In this document: positions 11,963 to 22,842 of the stretch, piece after piece
Numbering within the stretch: position 1 is the first letter of the stretch
How the letters are laid out: each line of letters begins with the position of its first letter
From: Lunularia cruciata
Lineage: Eukaryota; Streptophyta; Marchantiopsida; Lunulariales; Lunulariaceae
NCBI GenBank assembly: GCA_948567375.1
Contig: OX419756.1
Location: forward strand, 43,352,333-43,416,332
Length of the DNA stretch: 64,000 nucleotides
Direction of reading: 5' to 3'
The notes under the pieces: model-generated
Seen by the model: only the letters and a program-made list of their open reading frames with translations
Told to the model about the DNA's origin: nothing
The model's database searches: none
Position numbers and translations under genes: made by a program

Positions 11963-13465
11963 TTGAAGTCTCTTCCTCTCATCGCGGTAGCAATTACAAC
12001 GGTGTCAATTGATCCCAAGATCCATAACAAGTTTTGGTTAGCTCTACAGCAAGATCTCTTCTTCCAAATAGTACATGGTCGGCTAACAACAGGTGACAAG
12101 GAGTACAACACCTTCTCCTTCAAGGAAGGCCTTCTATTCCATGCGGACCGGATCTATGTTCCAGCCAAAGGTGATCTTTGACTTGTGCGCCTTCAAGAAG
12201 CCCATGATTTACCCATCGCTGGTCACATGGGCGTGGACAAGACCTTGGGTACCCTCCAACGTCAATGGTGGTGGCCCAACATGACACGAGATGTTCAAGA
12301 ATTTGTCTGATTGTGTGAGAGCTGCCAACGTAACAAGACCAACAACCAAAAGCCGGGTGGACTCCTTCAAGTGCTTGCCGTTCCATCAGCTCGTTGGGAG
12401 CATGTGAGCTTGGATCACATCACATCCTTGCCAAAGACAAAACAAGGACACACCGCCATCGGGGTGTTTGTGTATAAGCTTAATAAGCAAATCCACTTGG
12501 CACCAACCTGTGATACCGTGGATGCTCCAAACTTAGTGCAAATCTACTTTGACAATGTCTTCAAGCATCATGGAATGCCACGCGTACTCATCTCCGACCG
12601 TGACCCTTGTTTTACCGAGAAGTTTTGGCAAGCACTCTTCCAGATACTCGGCACCAAGCTTGCTTTGTCCTCGGCCTATCATCCTTAAACTGATAGACAA
12701 ACCAAACGTGCAAATCGTACATTGGAGGATATATTGCGTGCCTTTGTCAATGTCCACCATACCAATTGGGATGAAAGTCTTGCTGTTGCCAAATTTGCCT
12801 ACAACAATTCCAAACAGGCAAGCACCGGATTCTCTCCTTTCTTTCTCAATTTTGGCCAAGATCTACTTGTTCCAGATTCTCTTCTTGCTCCCCCTCCATG
12901 TCAGGTTCCTCATACTTCCACATTCTTGACCATTATATCCCAATCTCTCCAACAAGCCAAGTCTCACCTCCTTGTTGCTCAGAATCGCCAAAAACAATAT
13001 GCGGACCACCATTGTCGAGATCTCACCTTTGAAGTTGGTGATAAAGTCATGCTATCCTCTAGTAACCTCCCTCTCCCACTTGATACCCAAGTTTGTAAAC
13101 TTGCCCCTAATTGGATAGGACCCTTTGATATCACCCAAATTGTCTTCTCTATTGCTTATCGTCTTGCCTTGCCTTGTCACATGCGTATCCATCCTGTCTT
13201 TCATGTTTCCAAGTTGAAACCCTTTGTTCCTAACCCTTCTTCCTTTTCTTCTCAAGTCCAACCTCCTCCTCTTCCTATCCTTATCAATGATCACGAGGAG
13301 TACGAAGTTGATCGTATCCTTGCACATCGCCATATTCAACAAGGCCGTCGCCAACATACAAAGTACAAGGTCCTTTGGAAAGGGTATCCCCTTCATGATG
13401 CCACCTGGGAACCTCTTTCTCACCTCCAAAATGCACAGACGGCCATCCAGGAATTCAAAGCTTCA
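11963..13465 (+). pseudogene. Integrase with C-terminal chromodomain, Gypsy-1 (broken)
   Basis: A zinc-binding H-H-C-C region is visible around HMGVDKTLG and CESCQRNK (about 12,220-12,350), broken by stops at 12,179 and 12,308. The catalytic core follows: WEHVSLDHITSLPK and LISDRDPCFTEKFW give the first two Asp residues. The block where the catalytic Glu is expected reads TDRQTKRAN, with Lys at that position and a stop just before. The open frame 12,722-13,552 holds the GPF-type C-terminal domain (APNWIGPFDITQI) and a chromodomain (YEVDRILAHRHI, then YKVLWKGYPLHDATWEP). In chromoviruses the chromodomain directs integration to particular chromatin. Confidence 0.9.
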
Positions 13466-13487
13466 TTGGCAACGAGGACGTCACCAA

Positions 13488-13504
13488 CTAGCGGCAGGGG
13501 AATA
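13488..13504 (+). other. Polypurine tract of Gypsy-1
   Basis: A purine-rich run (GCGGCAGGGGAATA) ends directly at the 3' LTR start, where plus-strand DNA synthesis would be primed. Confidence 0.7.
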
Positions 13505-13929
13505 TGTAACAATATGGAGTTAGCAATGAAGTTAGTCGGGCTCACAAAGTAGCACATAAGACAAATTAACCTAGAATATTCCGGAAGTATCTAGGAAGCT
13601 TCTTGGGAAGCTTCCCGGTTAGCTTAGCTTGCACCTTAAGTAAGTAGCTTCTAGAAGGAAGCTTCTAGAAGCTTCCGACTAGCTTAGCTTGCACGCCAAG
13701 TAGATGACTTCTAGAAGGAAGCTTCTTGAGAAGCTTCCTAGTTAACTTGGCTTGCACTCTAAGAAAGCGGCTTGAGGAAGCTTCTTGAGAAGCTTCTCAA
13801 GGGCCTTGTATGCTACCTATAAATACCAAAGCCAAAGCTCATGCTAGTCATTCCGAGTTTTCCCTTATTCAAGTGTCCCAATGTGAGTTTCCATTCTCCT
13901 ATTTCTCTCCTCGGATTTGGTCTTTTACA
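13505..13929 (+). repeat. 3' LTR of Gypsy-1 with perfect heat-shock element
   Basis: It starts TGTAACAATATGG and ends TCTTTTACA. It contains one more 60-bp module than the 5' LTR. That module holds GAAGCTTCTAGAAGCTTC at 13,658-13,675, four contiguous alternating nGAAn/nTTCn units with 2-bp gaps. The TATA box is at 13,818-13,825. Confidence 0.93.
13658..13675 (+). promoter_or_regulatory. Four-unit heat-shock element in LTR
   Basis: GAAGCTTCTAGAAGCTTC matches the heat-shock-factor consensus of inverted nGAAn units exactly. The same 18-mer occurs at 60,527-60,544 in the Gypsy-2 LTR. Binding by a heat-shock factor is an inference. Confidence 0.7.
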
Positions 13930-15140
13930 CTCCACCTACCAAGAAATTGATCTTGTGGTGATGGATCACAAGAAATTGATCAATTTCTTGCACTTTCACA
14001 TTTAGATGGCCATATGGAAAAAACAAGCAATAGATAGGAAGTTGGTCAAAGCCAACACCCTTATTTTGCACCTAAAGATCCAACTCATGGAAATAAAGGG
14101 TATGGTGCATAGGAAAAATAATGTCATGACACAAGAGAATCTTTGGAGATAGCATGTCCCCAAGAACGGCTTGTGTGGGCCAAAAGGAGAGGTTAATGTG
14201 AGTGACCACAACCATGGAGCACCACAACAGGGGAGTGGGGCACTACAAAGGGAAGAAGACCTAACTTCCATGGAGTCTCAAATTTTTCACCTTGAAGTTG
14301 CTCTAGAAAATTGAGAAGCCTCCCTGAAGATGAAGCAAGGTGAGTTTATTGTGCATTCCAACAACTACAAGGCTTGGACGGTGACACCATGCTAATAAAG
14401 CACAATTTGGAATTATGGAGCAGCAAGGCAGACCTTGCAGTGATTAGAGCAAGGTCTCCCCTACAAGAGAAGGCTCTTGTGGATTACAAGACCATACAAG
14501 AGGAGAATATGCAGGAGAACGACAATGAGATAGCCATGATGAAGGAGGAGATAGTAGGCTTGAGGCAAAAAATTACCCAACAAGACTCCAATTTAACAAC
14601 TATCAAGGGTAGACCGAGTGGCAAGTGGAGGAGATGAAGAAGAAGCATCTTGAGGAATTGGATGTTAAGGACAAGCAGGTGATGTCTCTAAAGAAGGAGC
14701 TAGATGGTCTATGGGAGGAGAAGGCTACAAAGGAGCAAATTTGTGATGCCGCCTTGGAAGTTGCTAAGATGCACATTGAAGAGTTGTCCATGATTGTGGC
14801 TGACTATGAAAACATAGTGCACATTCCCCAAGTACAAGTCAAACAAGAGGTGGAGATGGAGTTGCAATCCATCCGTGATATTTTGGATGAGAATGAAGAA
14901 GAGTTCTTACAATCATGAAAGACATTGCTTATAGGCTAAAGACCCAAGTGGAATTTGCTATTACAACCCAAGCTCACTATGCTAAGCTACAAGAGCTGAA
15001 GTTGAAGATACACACATTAGAAGCCACAACCTATTCCACTAAACAATTGACCAAGTTGGTAGAGAAGTTGCACACACATGGTGATGCCAAGTTTGAAAGT
15101 GTCGTAAGTAATATCCATCACAAACTAGAGGAGTAGAATG
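13930..15140 (+). pseudogene. Coiled-coil accessory ORF element, copy 2, 3' half
   Basis: This continues the relic interrupted at 8,334. It resumes in register with TYQEIDLVVMDH, against AYQAIDLVVMDY in the minus-strand copy. The best-preserved stretch is 14,374-15,136 in three frames: a Glu/Lys/Leu-rich coiled coil with KHLEELDVKDKQVMSLKKEL, VQVKQEVEMELQSIRDILDE and LKTQVEFAITTQAHYAKLQE. No catalytic motif is seen. It may be a scaffold or particle-associated protein of a gypsy element; the family is not recognised. It ends where the LTR of Gypsy-4 begins. Confidence 0.6.
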
Positions 15141-15157
15141 AACATGTGAAAGAGCTG

Positions 15158-16546
15158 TGTCATGCCATTTGTAGTGTCGTATCTAGATTGCTAGGACACT
15201 AGAGTTCCAATGATAGTAGTTAAAGGCATTTTGGCAGTCACTCATAGACTACTTTTTGATAGTCAGATTTCATGTTTAAGGTATTGACTGCATGGTGGAG
15301 CTCACCGTCACTTGCACTATCTACACTGTCAAGTGTGCCGTCAGTGGGACCATTGGGATGAGACCTAGGTCAAAATCAGGAGTATGCCTTGGGAATGCAG
15401 CTCCAAAGAGCTCACTTCTTTGATGTTGAGGCTTCGAGTTCCTGGCTAGAGTGAACAAAAAACTAGTGAGAGTCACCTTGAGTCTCTTAGCTAGAATGGG
15501 TGTGGCTTGACTGTAATTAGTGCCATATTGTTGGCAAGTTATTGAGGATGAGTTCAAGTTGTAAACTATCTAATTACATCAAAGAAGTGAGTCAAGGGGA
15601 AATTGGGTGCAAGAACTACAAGTGTTGGTGGTATCTCCAAGCTTGATGGATCATGGTGTCTTGATCGAGTAGTTCAGTTTTCCTTAAGAGAGGTTGTCTG
15701 CGGAAATGTTGGCAAAATTTGGAGCTAGAGAGAAGCAATTTTCAGGCTGTGATTTTGAGCTCAAGAGGTGAAAGCAAGACCAATTTGTTAGGAGTTGAGC
15801 TCAAAAAGTGAAATTGAAGGTGGAGTTGGAGCAAATCTTGTGAATTAGAGATTGGAAAAAACTCATTTGTCCAATTTGGCTCAAGTGAGTTAGTTGTGGA
15901 TTTAGAGGTTAGCCAAATTTAGGGATTTATGTTAGATTTTACATCAGATTTTATGTCAGATTTTTGTCAGATTTTTTGAAGGGTTTACGTCAAATTTTGG
16001 CAAGAAGATCCCTTTCTTGATGATCCTTGTAATGCAAGAAGTAGATAAGTGCTCCAATTATGTCAAATGCCAAATGTTGGCGGAGTCAGTCTAGTGTTGT
16101 TTTATGAGATGGAGGGTTTTCATTTAGATTTCTTGTGATTGGACCTTGCCATTCTCAACTTCTTGTTTGTGCACCGTGTTTGTGTGAGATGCCTTGACTT
16201 TAGAGCATTTGCGCTCTGGAGTGCTCTCAATAGTGAGGTTGGAGTGATGACCAATTAGAATATCTATGATTCTCTCCAATGAGGCAAGAAGTGATGACCT
16301 AAAGACCGTGAGAGTGTGTGTTGTAATGGTAGGTTACAAGTCGCCCTTTTCCCTAGTGTAGTTGTCTCAATTGGAGTAACATTAATGGGTAGTGTTCCGC
16401 TAGGGTTTGCATTTGGTGGTGTTGGAACTTGGTGGGGTACTTGTGGCTTACGGTCAACAATTTGCAGTCATTTTGTCACGATAAAGTTCTTTGGGGATTC
16501 TAAAGGAGATAACACTGTAGTATGCAATAGGTTTAATCAAAGTGGT
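15158..16546 (+). repeat. 5' LTR of Gypsy-4
   Basis: The first 400 bp or so match 27,674-28,115. The right edge is placed just before TTTGGTATCAG near 16,547-16,558, which looks like a decayed initiator-Met primer-binding site. The length of about 1.39 kb is therefore provisional. Confidence 0.55.
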
Positions 16547-19136
16547 GTTTGGTATCAGTTTGTATCTTAGGTCTCTAAGTTGGAGACCTCTCAGAGGAGA
16601 TTGACTCTGAGTTGGAGTTTGACACAAGAGCTAATTCAGTTGAGAGTGCACTTGGTGAGTTTGCATCATTGTTGTGAGACATGGACCAGATTTATAGGGC
16701 CTCCAAAGGCCCTAGGAATTACTCAAGTACAAGGGGTACCATTGAGTTGGATGACTTCATCTAAGAGTTTGACAGTTAATATGATCTACAACAGATGCAG
16801 AACTTGACTTTGTTCACACTCTTCATGGCATGCAAGGGGTTGTTTCAACATCTGGAAGGTTCACCGCTGGACAATTACTATTAGTTCAGGAAAGCTCACT
16901 TGGAGGAGATTGATTTATGGAGACAATATTGGTCTCCAAACTATGTCTTTATCATTCAGCCTCAGTTGCCAAGAGTAGATTGGCAATACCCACAAGTTAT
17001 AACTTGAGTAGCATTGGTGGAGCTAGTGGAGGTGCACTAGTTGGAGACAGTGCTACTATGAGTGGTACCGCTATAGGAGGTGGTGTGGTACTAGGGTTTA
17101 ACCTCATGGTGGAGTTCTTTTAGTGTTTGAGGTAGAACTATCAGGGAGTGCAAACTAATAAGCTGAGGAGCTTGGAGGAGTTCTAGCAGAAGGTTGGAAA
17201 GGACCTACGCAAGACAAACACTTGCATGAGGTGGCTTATCAGTTTCAATCAAGGAGTTAGTAAGGCCCAAGCAGTCTAGTTTTGGTATAGGATATTGGAC
17301 AAGGAGTTGCAATGTAGAGTTTGTGATGCTATGTTGTTATAGGCTACTTTGCCTACTTTGGCGGTGGTCTTTGGTTTGGCTGAGCGTATTGAGCTCAACA
17401 TGGTGTAGTAGAGAGTAGTGACATCTAGATTTGGTAAGGAGACCTCATCCACAATTGTGACTTCTTCTAGAGTGCAGTAGAATGCACCACGTCCAATTAA
17501 TTTTCAAGGATAAGCTAGACAGCCTAGGTCTGCTGCCCTAAGTACACTTTCTCTTGGAGATACATATGAGGTCCACCACAAGTCCAACAAGCAACACCAC
17601 TACTCACTGGCTAGTGTTGACCCAAAATGAAGGTAAATATCTAATTACAATAGGCCCTCCACTTGCTCCATAGACCTAGGCTGTCCACCCTATCCTTCTA
17701 TGGTGGAGCCTCATCACAAGAGAAAGCGTGCTTAGGGCAGCGGATTTGATACCTCTGGTGCATTGAAAACAACACAAAGACAATGCAAGCATTATCATAA
17801 ATATGGTCATTGTAGTGACCAATGCTTAACCTACACTTGGAGTTACGGAGTGGTAGGGCTGCTATGGTAGGTAGCAGAGGAGTTCCAATTCATGGAGGAC
17901 AAGGTGGTAGTAGAGGATCTACACCTAGTAGAGGTGTAGTACCTGCCCTTACTTCTAATGCAACCATGGGTACTCGCATTGAGCCGTTGGAGCAGAGATT
18001 GGCTAGCATGGCCATCGCTCATAGGAGATCAAATTAGGGTGTTGAGGCTTCTATCTCATATGATGGTGATAAGGATGCTATGGACTTCATTTGCAGAGCA
18101 ACACGGGTGGGTGCATATGCAACAATAACTAGGAATGCAATTTGTGCTCTAGAGCCAAGAGGAAGATTAGTGGAGTTGGAGTTGGAGTTGGAGTTGGAGT
18201 TGGACCCACAGAGAGGAGAGGTTAGGAGATAGGTCAGACTTCCCCAGTCTTTCATGCTCTTTGAGGCATTGCATACAACATCCATGGCTCCTAGATGTCC
18301 CAGTAAAGGTGTGGTAGGTGGTGATGGGGTGCATGATGGACTACCTGATAGTCAACCATAGAGACTATAGAGACTGAGGCTAGCACAATGTCGGAGGCGG
18401 CTCAGTTGATTATGTGTTATCCTTTATCTTCAGCTAATGACATGTGTACATTGGGAATTGGCACAACTCCAATGGTCAAATTGACTGCCATAATTTGTGA
18501 GAGAAGGGATGATGTGTTTCCTACTTCTAGAGTAGAGGTGGTTGATAGTGAAGCTGATTTGGTTGAGGAGTATAGGATCCGCTCAATGACCAATGATTTA
18601 TGGTAGGCAACAACGGCTAGATTGGAGGTGTTACTAGCTAGACCAACCTTTGAGAGAGCGCGGTTCACACCTGGTATTGTTCTATTGGATAACCAAAGGG
18701 GGATTTTCCATTTGGTGACACCTTAAGGGAGGATCTATACAACACAAAGAGTCATATTAGACTCCGGTGCGTAGCCTCTTATGTTGGGGAAGGCTGCAAC
18801 TGTCGGTCTGGAGTTATAGGAGACTGATGAAGAGAGGTGTCCATTTCAAATCTAGACATCTCTAGGTGGTTGTTTGACACAGTATATCACATGTGGGGAG
18901 CTTGTTGTCCATGTTCAACCTGGTCATTCTACTGATAGCTTGGTGGTGAGAGCTCAAGCTATTGCGACTATAGTTGAATCAAATGATGTGCTAGTTGGTA
19001 GAGCAACGCTATACCCCATGGGTTTCAATATTGGGAGGAGATAGCCTCCTATAGACCAGGTTGGCAATCTGGTGAGGGATGAGTATGTTGCTTACTAATA
19101 CGCTTCAATAGTGGTAGTCTTGGCTCACTACAATCC
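16547..19136 (+). pseudogene. gag and protease relic of Gypsy-4
   Basis: Gag is heavily broken. A zinc-knuckle remnant reads CKHYHKYGHCSDQC near 17,775-17,820, with the second Cys changed to Tyr. A protease block reads RVILDSGA near 18,748-18,772, followed by a stop. The later block DVLVGRATLYPMGFNIG (about 18,980-19,040) fits the end of a retropepsin. A hexanucleotide repeat lies inside at 18,174-18,204. The relic is cut at 19,136 by the Gypsy-3 LTR. Confidence 0.6.
18174..18204 (+). repeat. GTTGGA hexanucleotide repeat, about 5 copies
   Basis: Perfect GTTGGA repeats lie within the gag-protease relic and would encode Leu-Glu if read in one frame. Confidence 0.9.
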
Positions 19137-19828
19137 TGTAACATCCATTTGTCCATGTGTGTGGTCTTGTGATATTTAGCTTGGTATTAAAAGTACTTGA
19201 GAGATATAATTTATATAGAGATAAAACATGGTTCTACATTAGTCATGATTAGCTAGAGTTAGTCAAAGCTAAGATAGAGGGGACCTTACTTCAGAGGAAG
19301 TGGAAAAGATGAGCACCACTATTTTGGATTCTAGTGTGCTTACTTAGGATTATTCCTAAATGTTTGGCTTTGAGGAAAGAGTTGAGAACTCTTGGGCCCG
19401 CAAACTTTTTTGTTTTGGATTCTTTTATAGTCCAAGGATAGCCCATGTGAAGGAATCCTTGACTTAGTAGTTGGGTCAAGATAAGATCACATGCTAGTGG
19501 AATATGCCTATGTGAATGGATATTCCTTTTTACTTTTTGACTTTACTTGACTTTTAGCTTAGTAACTTGAGTTACTACGATAATTAGTAACTTTGGTGCA
19601 TAACTATTTCACAAGTATATAAAGAAGGGGTGATTAGGTACTCATCATCCTTTCATTTGCAATTATCTCTCTCTTATTGAATTCTCTAGTGAGCAATATC
19701 TTGAGTCTTGGAGTGTTAGCCTTTGGAGGAGTATGATGGAGTTGGGGTTCCTTGCCTTCTTAGTCCATGGTGCACTACCATACTAGCCGTCAAAGCTTCA
19801 TCTTGAGTGAGAGACCGGCTGGCTCACA
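19137..19828 (+). repeat. 5' LTR of Gypsy-3
   Basis: It starts TGTAACATCC and ends GGCTCACA. It aligns over its full length with 58,590-59,276, and its first 225 bp align with 25,576-25,799. A TATATAAAG promoter-like box is near 19,616. Confidence 0.88.
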
Positions 19829-20740
19829 TTTTTGGTTCAATTGTTGGGACCTCTCTAGAAGGCAAGATAATGTTCCACGTACAATTCTATATTAGAAAGG
19901 AGGAGGCTATGAGAGCTCACTTGGAGAGAACTTTAGGGGAGGAGAGGGCTGAACTTATGTTAGAGAATTTGGACCCATTTGTATACACTATAGTTCATTA
20001 TGATGTCTTTGAGGTGATTTTTTACATCTTGTACACTTGAGAGGATTTGGAGAGATTGTGTGAGGTGGATTGTAGATTTTGGAGATTAAGGTGATTTTGG
20101 GTAAAATCTCAAGTTTGGGATCTAGACTTGAAATTTCTACACATAATAGCTTGGGTTATCATTTAGTTAGCACACTTGAAATTAGTGTATGAGCTGCTAT
20201 GCGCACTAGGCTAGAATTTTTGAAAGTTGATAGGGTAAATTGCTCTTGTAACTATATGGTCTTTGGAAAATTGTACAAAGTCTACCATTTCTTCAAGTTT
20301 CAGTGGATTGTGGTGAAACTTTCCAAGAAAATGCAGTGCATTGTATCATACTTGTTGACATAAAAAATTAGAAATTAGAGTGGAAAGACTTCCAAAAGGA
20401 CATAAGTATGGTGGAGTAAAATCACTTTTGGAGACTTTGGTGAAGGATCTTGGAAAAAATCTTAGTACAATTACAGAAGTACTACCACCTTCATCAGCTA
20501 GTTCTTAAGATTAGTGATGGAGATAATCTTTCAACTTATGGATAAACTATCCATGAGAGTTCAATTAATATGCACTCTAGGATTTGTTATTGCTATAGAT
20601 TTCTTGGAGCAACCTGAAACTTTTGTGTTCCCTAGGGTAGATTATTCTCAAATGGTGTTAGTCATGTACATACTCTATTATTTAAAGAGTGAGAAAGAAA
20701 AGAGAAAAAAATTGAGAGAAAGAAAGATAGTGAGGGTTAA
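19829..20740 (+). other. Leader region of Gypsy-3
   Basis: This runs from the decayed primer-binding site to the gag start. It shares long blocks with 59,277-60,180 and has no coding capacity that I trust. Confidence 0.55.
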
Positions 20741-21700
20741 GATGGTGAAACTTCCGGTTTTCTTTGGCAAGGATGGAGAAGATGTGTAGACCTTTGTGAG
20801 AGACTTCAAGACTTGCATAAGAAACAATGAGAGGAGGAAGAATGAGTGGGCATCATTAGTACCAGATTTCTTTGAGTATGCAACACTTACACGGTATGAG
20901 TCAGAATACCAAAAGAGAGAGAGTAGAGATATAGAAGAAGAGTCTTGGGAGAGTTTGACTTCAACATTCATTGAGAACTTTCTTCCAGATAAGAGTAATG
21001 AGAGATTGATGAGTAAGGTTACCTTTCTCAAACAAAGAGATGGAGAGAAAGTGAGAGTCTATGTGGAAAGAGTGGAAAAGTTAGAGTCTAGATTTTGTAT
21101 AGTGTTCAGGAAGGGTGGGAATGATATGGAGACTACTATGATTGGCATAGGGGCCATGCTAACCAAGAATTTTGTGGGAGAGTTGAGACCACAAATTAGA
21201 AGCAAGGTGAGATATGAGAAACCTTCTTCCAAGGTTGAAGCTATCAAGATGACAATTTGTATGGAGGAGAGTTTGGAAGGAGATGAGAGTGATTTGGTGG
21301 TGAAGGAGGTTGTGCATCCTCCTCAAGGCTACAAGTATGGTGGAACTTTTGATACTTTGGTGGCAAGGATTGCACTGCAAGTAGTAGTTGCTCCAGTTCT
21401 TGCACCTCCACCAAAGGATCCACTTCAACCCATCACATGACAACTTGTAGATCTCAAGATCAATGTGGTGCAACTATGGGAGAAGAGAGAGGTGGATCAG
21501 AATGTAGAGAGAGGGTCTAGAAGTTATGGAAAATATCCATATAGAGGAGGCCAACCAGCCAACAATTTCAATGATAGAAATTTTTTTGGTTGTGGAGGAA
21601 GAGGCCATATCCAAAGGAATTGCCCAAATTCCACTTATCATGGAGGAAGGAGGGAGGTAGTGAAACCCAAGTGGCTCCTAATCCAAACAAAGGTAAGGGG
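20741..21700 (+). pseudogene. gag of Gypsy-3
   Basis: LPVFFGKDGEDV, then a stop at 20,787, then TFVRDFKTCIRNNERRKNEW, SWESLTSTFIENFLPD and VRVYVERVEKLESRFC form a recognisable gag capsid-like domain (open frame 20,796-21,440). The nucleocapsid zinc knuckle at about 21,580-21,626 reads FFGCGGRGHIQRNC, with the first Cys of the CCHC motif replaced by Phe. A TGA at 21,438 separates the two parts. Confidence 0.8.
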
Positions 21701-22327
21701 ATAGCATCCATAGATATGGTGGAGAGTAAGTATGAGAAGGGAGAGTGCTCAAACTCCACGGATCTTAATATGGAGCTTTTGGCACAAGAGAAGAAGAGAG
21801 CTGATTTTGCAGAGGATGTTCATTCTTCTCAAGGATTAACTCCAAGCAAGGATACTCCTATGTCTACTAGAAGCATTTGCACCTCAACACCATCAATAAC
21901 AAAGACTCCAAGGAAGAAGTTGGGGATGGAGGATTCCTTGATTTCAAAGCAACAATGGAACTACAATGTGTCAGAGGATGTTGGTAGTCACAAGGCTAAC
22001 ATCATAGTGAGCAAATTGATTGCTTTGAACCCTACCTTGAGAAAGGAGCTTAGAGGTGGTTTGAGTTCTACATGGAGCAAGAGGAAGAAGAAGGAAAAAG
22101 CTCTAGTATCAATGGGGATGGTGGATGCCAAGCCAACACCATGGGAGGCTTGTCAATATGCCTCCAAGATTGATGTGAGAATGAATGGTCACAATATCAA
22201 GGATGCACGTGTTGATGGAGGATCAGCAATGAATGCCATGTCAAAAAGGTTGATGAAGAAGTTGGGTATGATACCCTCAAGACCTTCAACATTTGTGGTG
22301 AGCATGGAAAACAAGCAACAAGTTTGA
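21701..22327 (+). pseudogene. Protease region of Gypsy-3
   Basis: The frame is open from 21,590 to 22,327. After a Ser/Lys-rich linker comes KIDVRMNGHNIKDARVDGG, then SAMNAMSKRLMKKLGM. The active-site triplet appears as DGG, a variant seen in some plant gypsy proteases. The downstream part of the retropepsin (22,330-22,480) is frameshifted. Confidence 0.7.
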
Positions 22328-22842
22328 CCATTAGGGATAATGGATAAGATGATAGTTTTAGTTATGGGAGTTCAAAATCTCATGACTTTCTAAGTCTTGA
22401 AGGATTCAAGCTATGACTTACTTCTTGTGAGGCCATGGGTGAGAGCAACAAACACAACTAATAGATAGCACAAAGGGTACTTGAGGATTGGGCCATCAAA
22501 CCACAAAGTCACAATTCCTGTGACTAACACCACAAACAATCCACATTTAGATACACCATCTTTTGATTATTGGGAATCAAATTTTGAAGAAGTAGCTTCA
22601 GGTGTGGACACAAGCATGGAGGAGGAGACTTCCATGAAGGAGAATGAATCTGAATTGGATTCAGATGTGTATCCCTTGTATGCTATGGATTGTGCACCTA
22701 AGCTAGAGGTTTTGAAGGACCTAGATAAATCACTATTGACACTTGAGAAGGTAGCAAGAAGGTAAGCTACCTTCAAGTATGGCCCAAATGTTACCAAGGA
22801 GGAGAAGGTGAGATTTGAAGAGATTTCCTCAAGTTCATCCAT

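Larger units (their letters stand above)
8335..13929 (+). mobile_element. Full-length Ty3/gypsy chromovirus-type LTR retrotransposon (Gypsy-1)
   Basis: Two LTRs (365 and 425 bp), each starting TGTAAC and ending TTACA, bound an interior with gag, protease, reverse transcriptase, RNase H, integrase and a C-terminal chromodomain in that order. The primer-binding site TGGTATCAGAGC (initiator Met tRNA type) follows the 5' LTR, and a purine tract precedes the 3' LTR. The flanking 5-mers are CCCCA (left) and CTCCA (right), a target-site duplication with one mismatch. The element interrupts a coiled-coil ORF that reads on in register across the site. All coding regions carry stops or shifts, so this copy is non-autonomous. 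A sibling, Gypsy-2, lies inverted at 60,273-64,000. Confidence 0.93.

Noticed and set aside
13052-13429. 125-codon minus-strand frame inside Gypsy-1, also seen on the plus strand at 60,774-61,127 in Gypsy-2
   Set aside because: Antisense shadow of the integrase-chromodomain frame. Its presence in both copies is explained by the coding strand.
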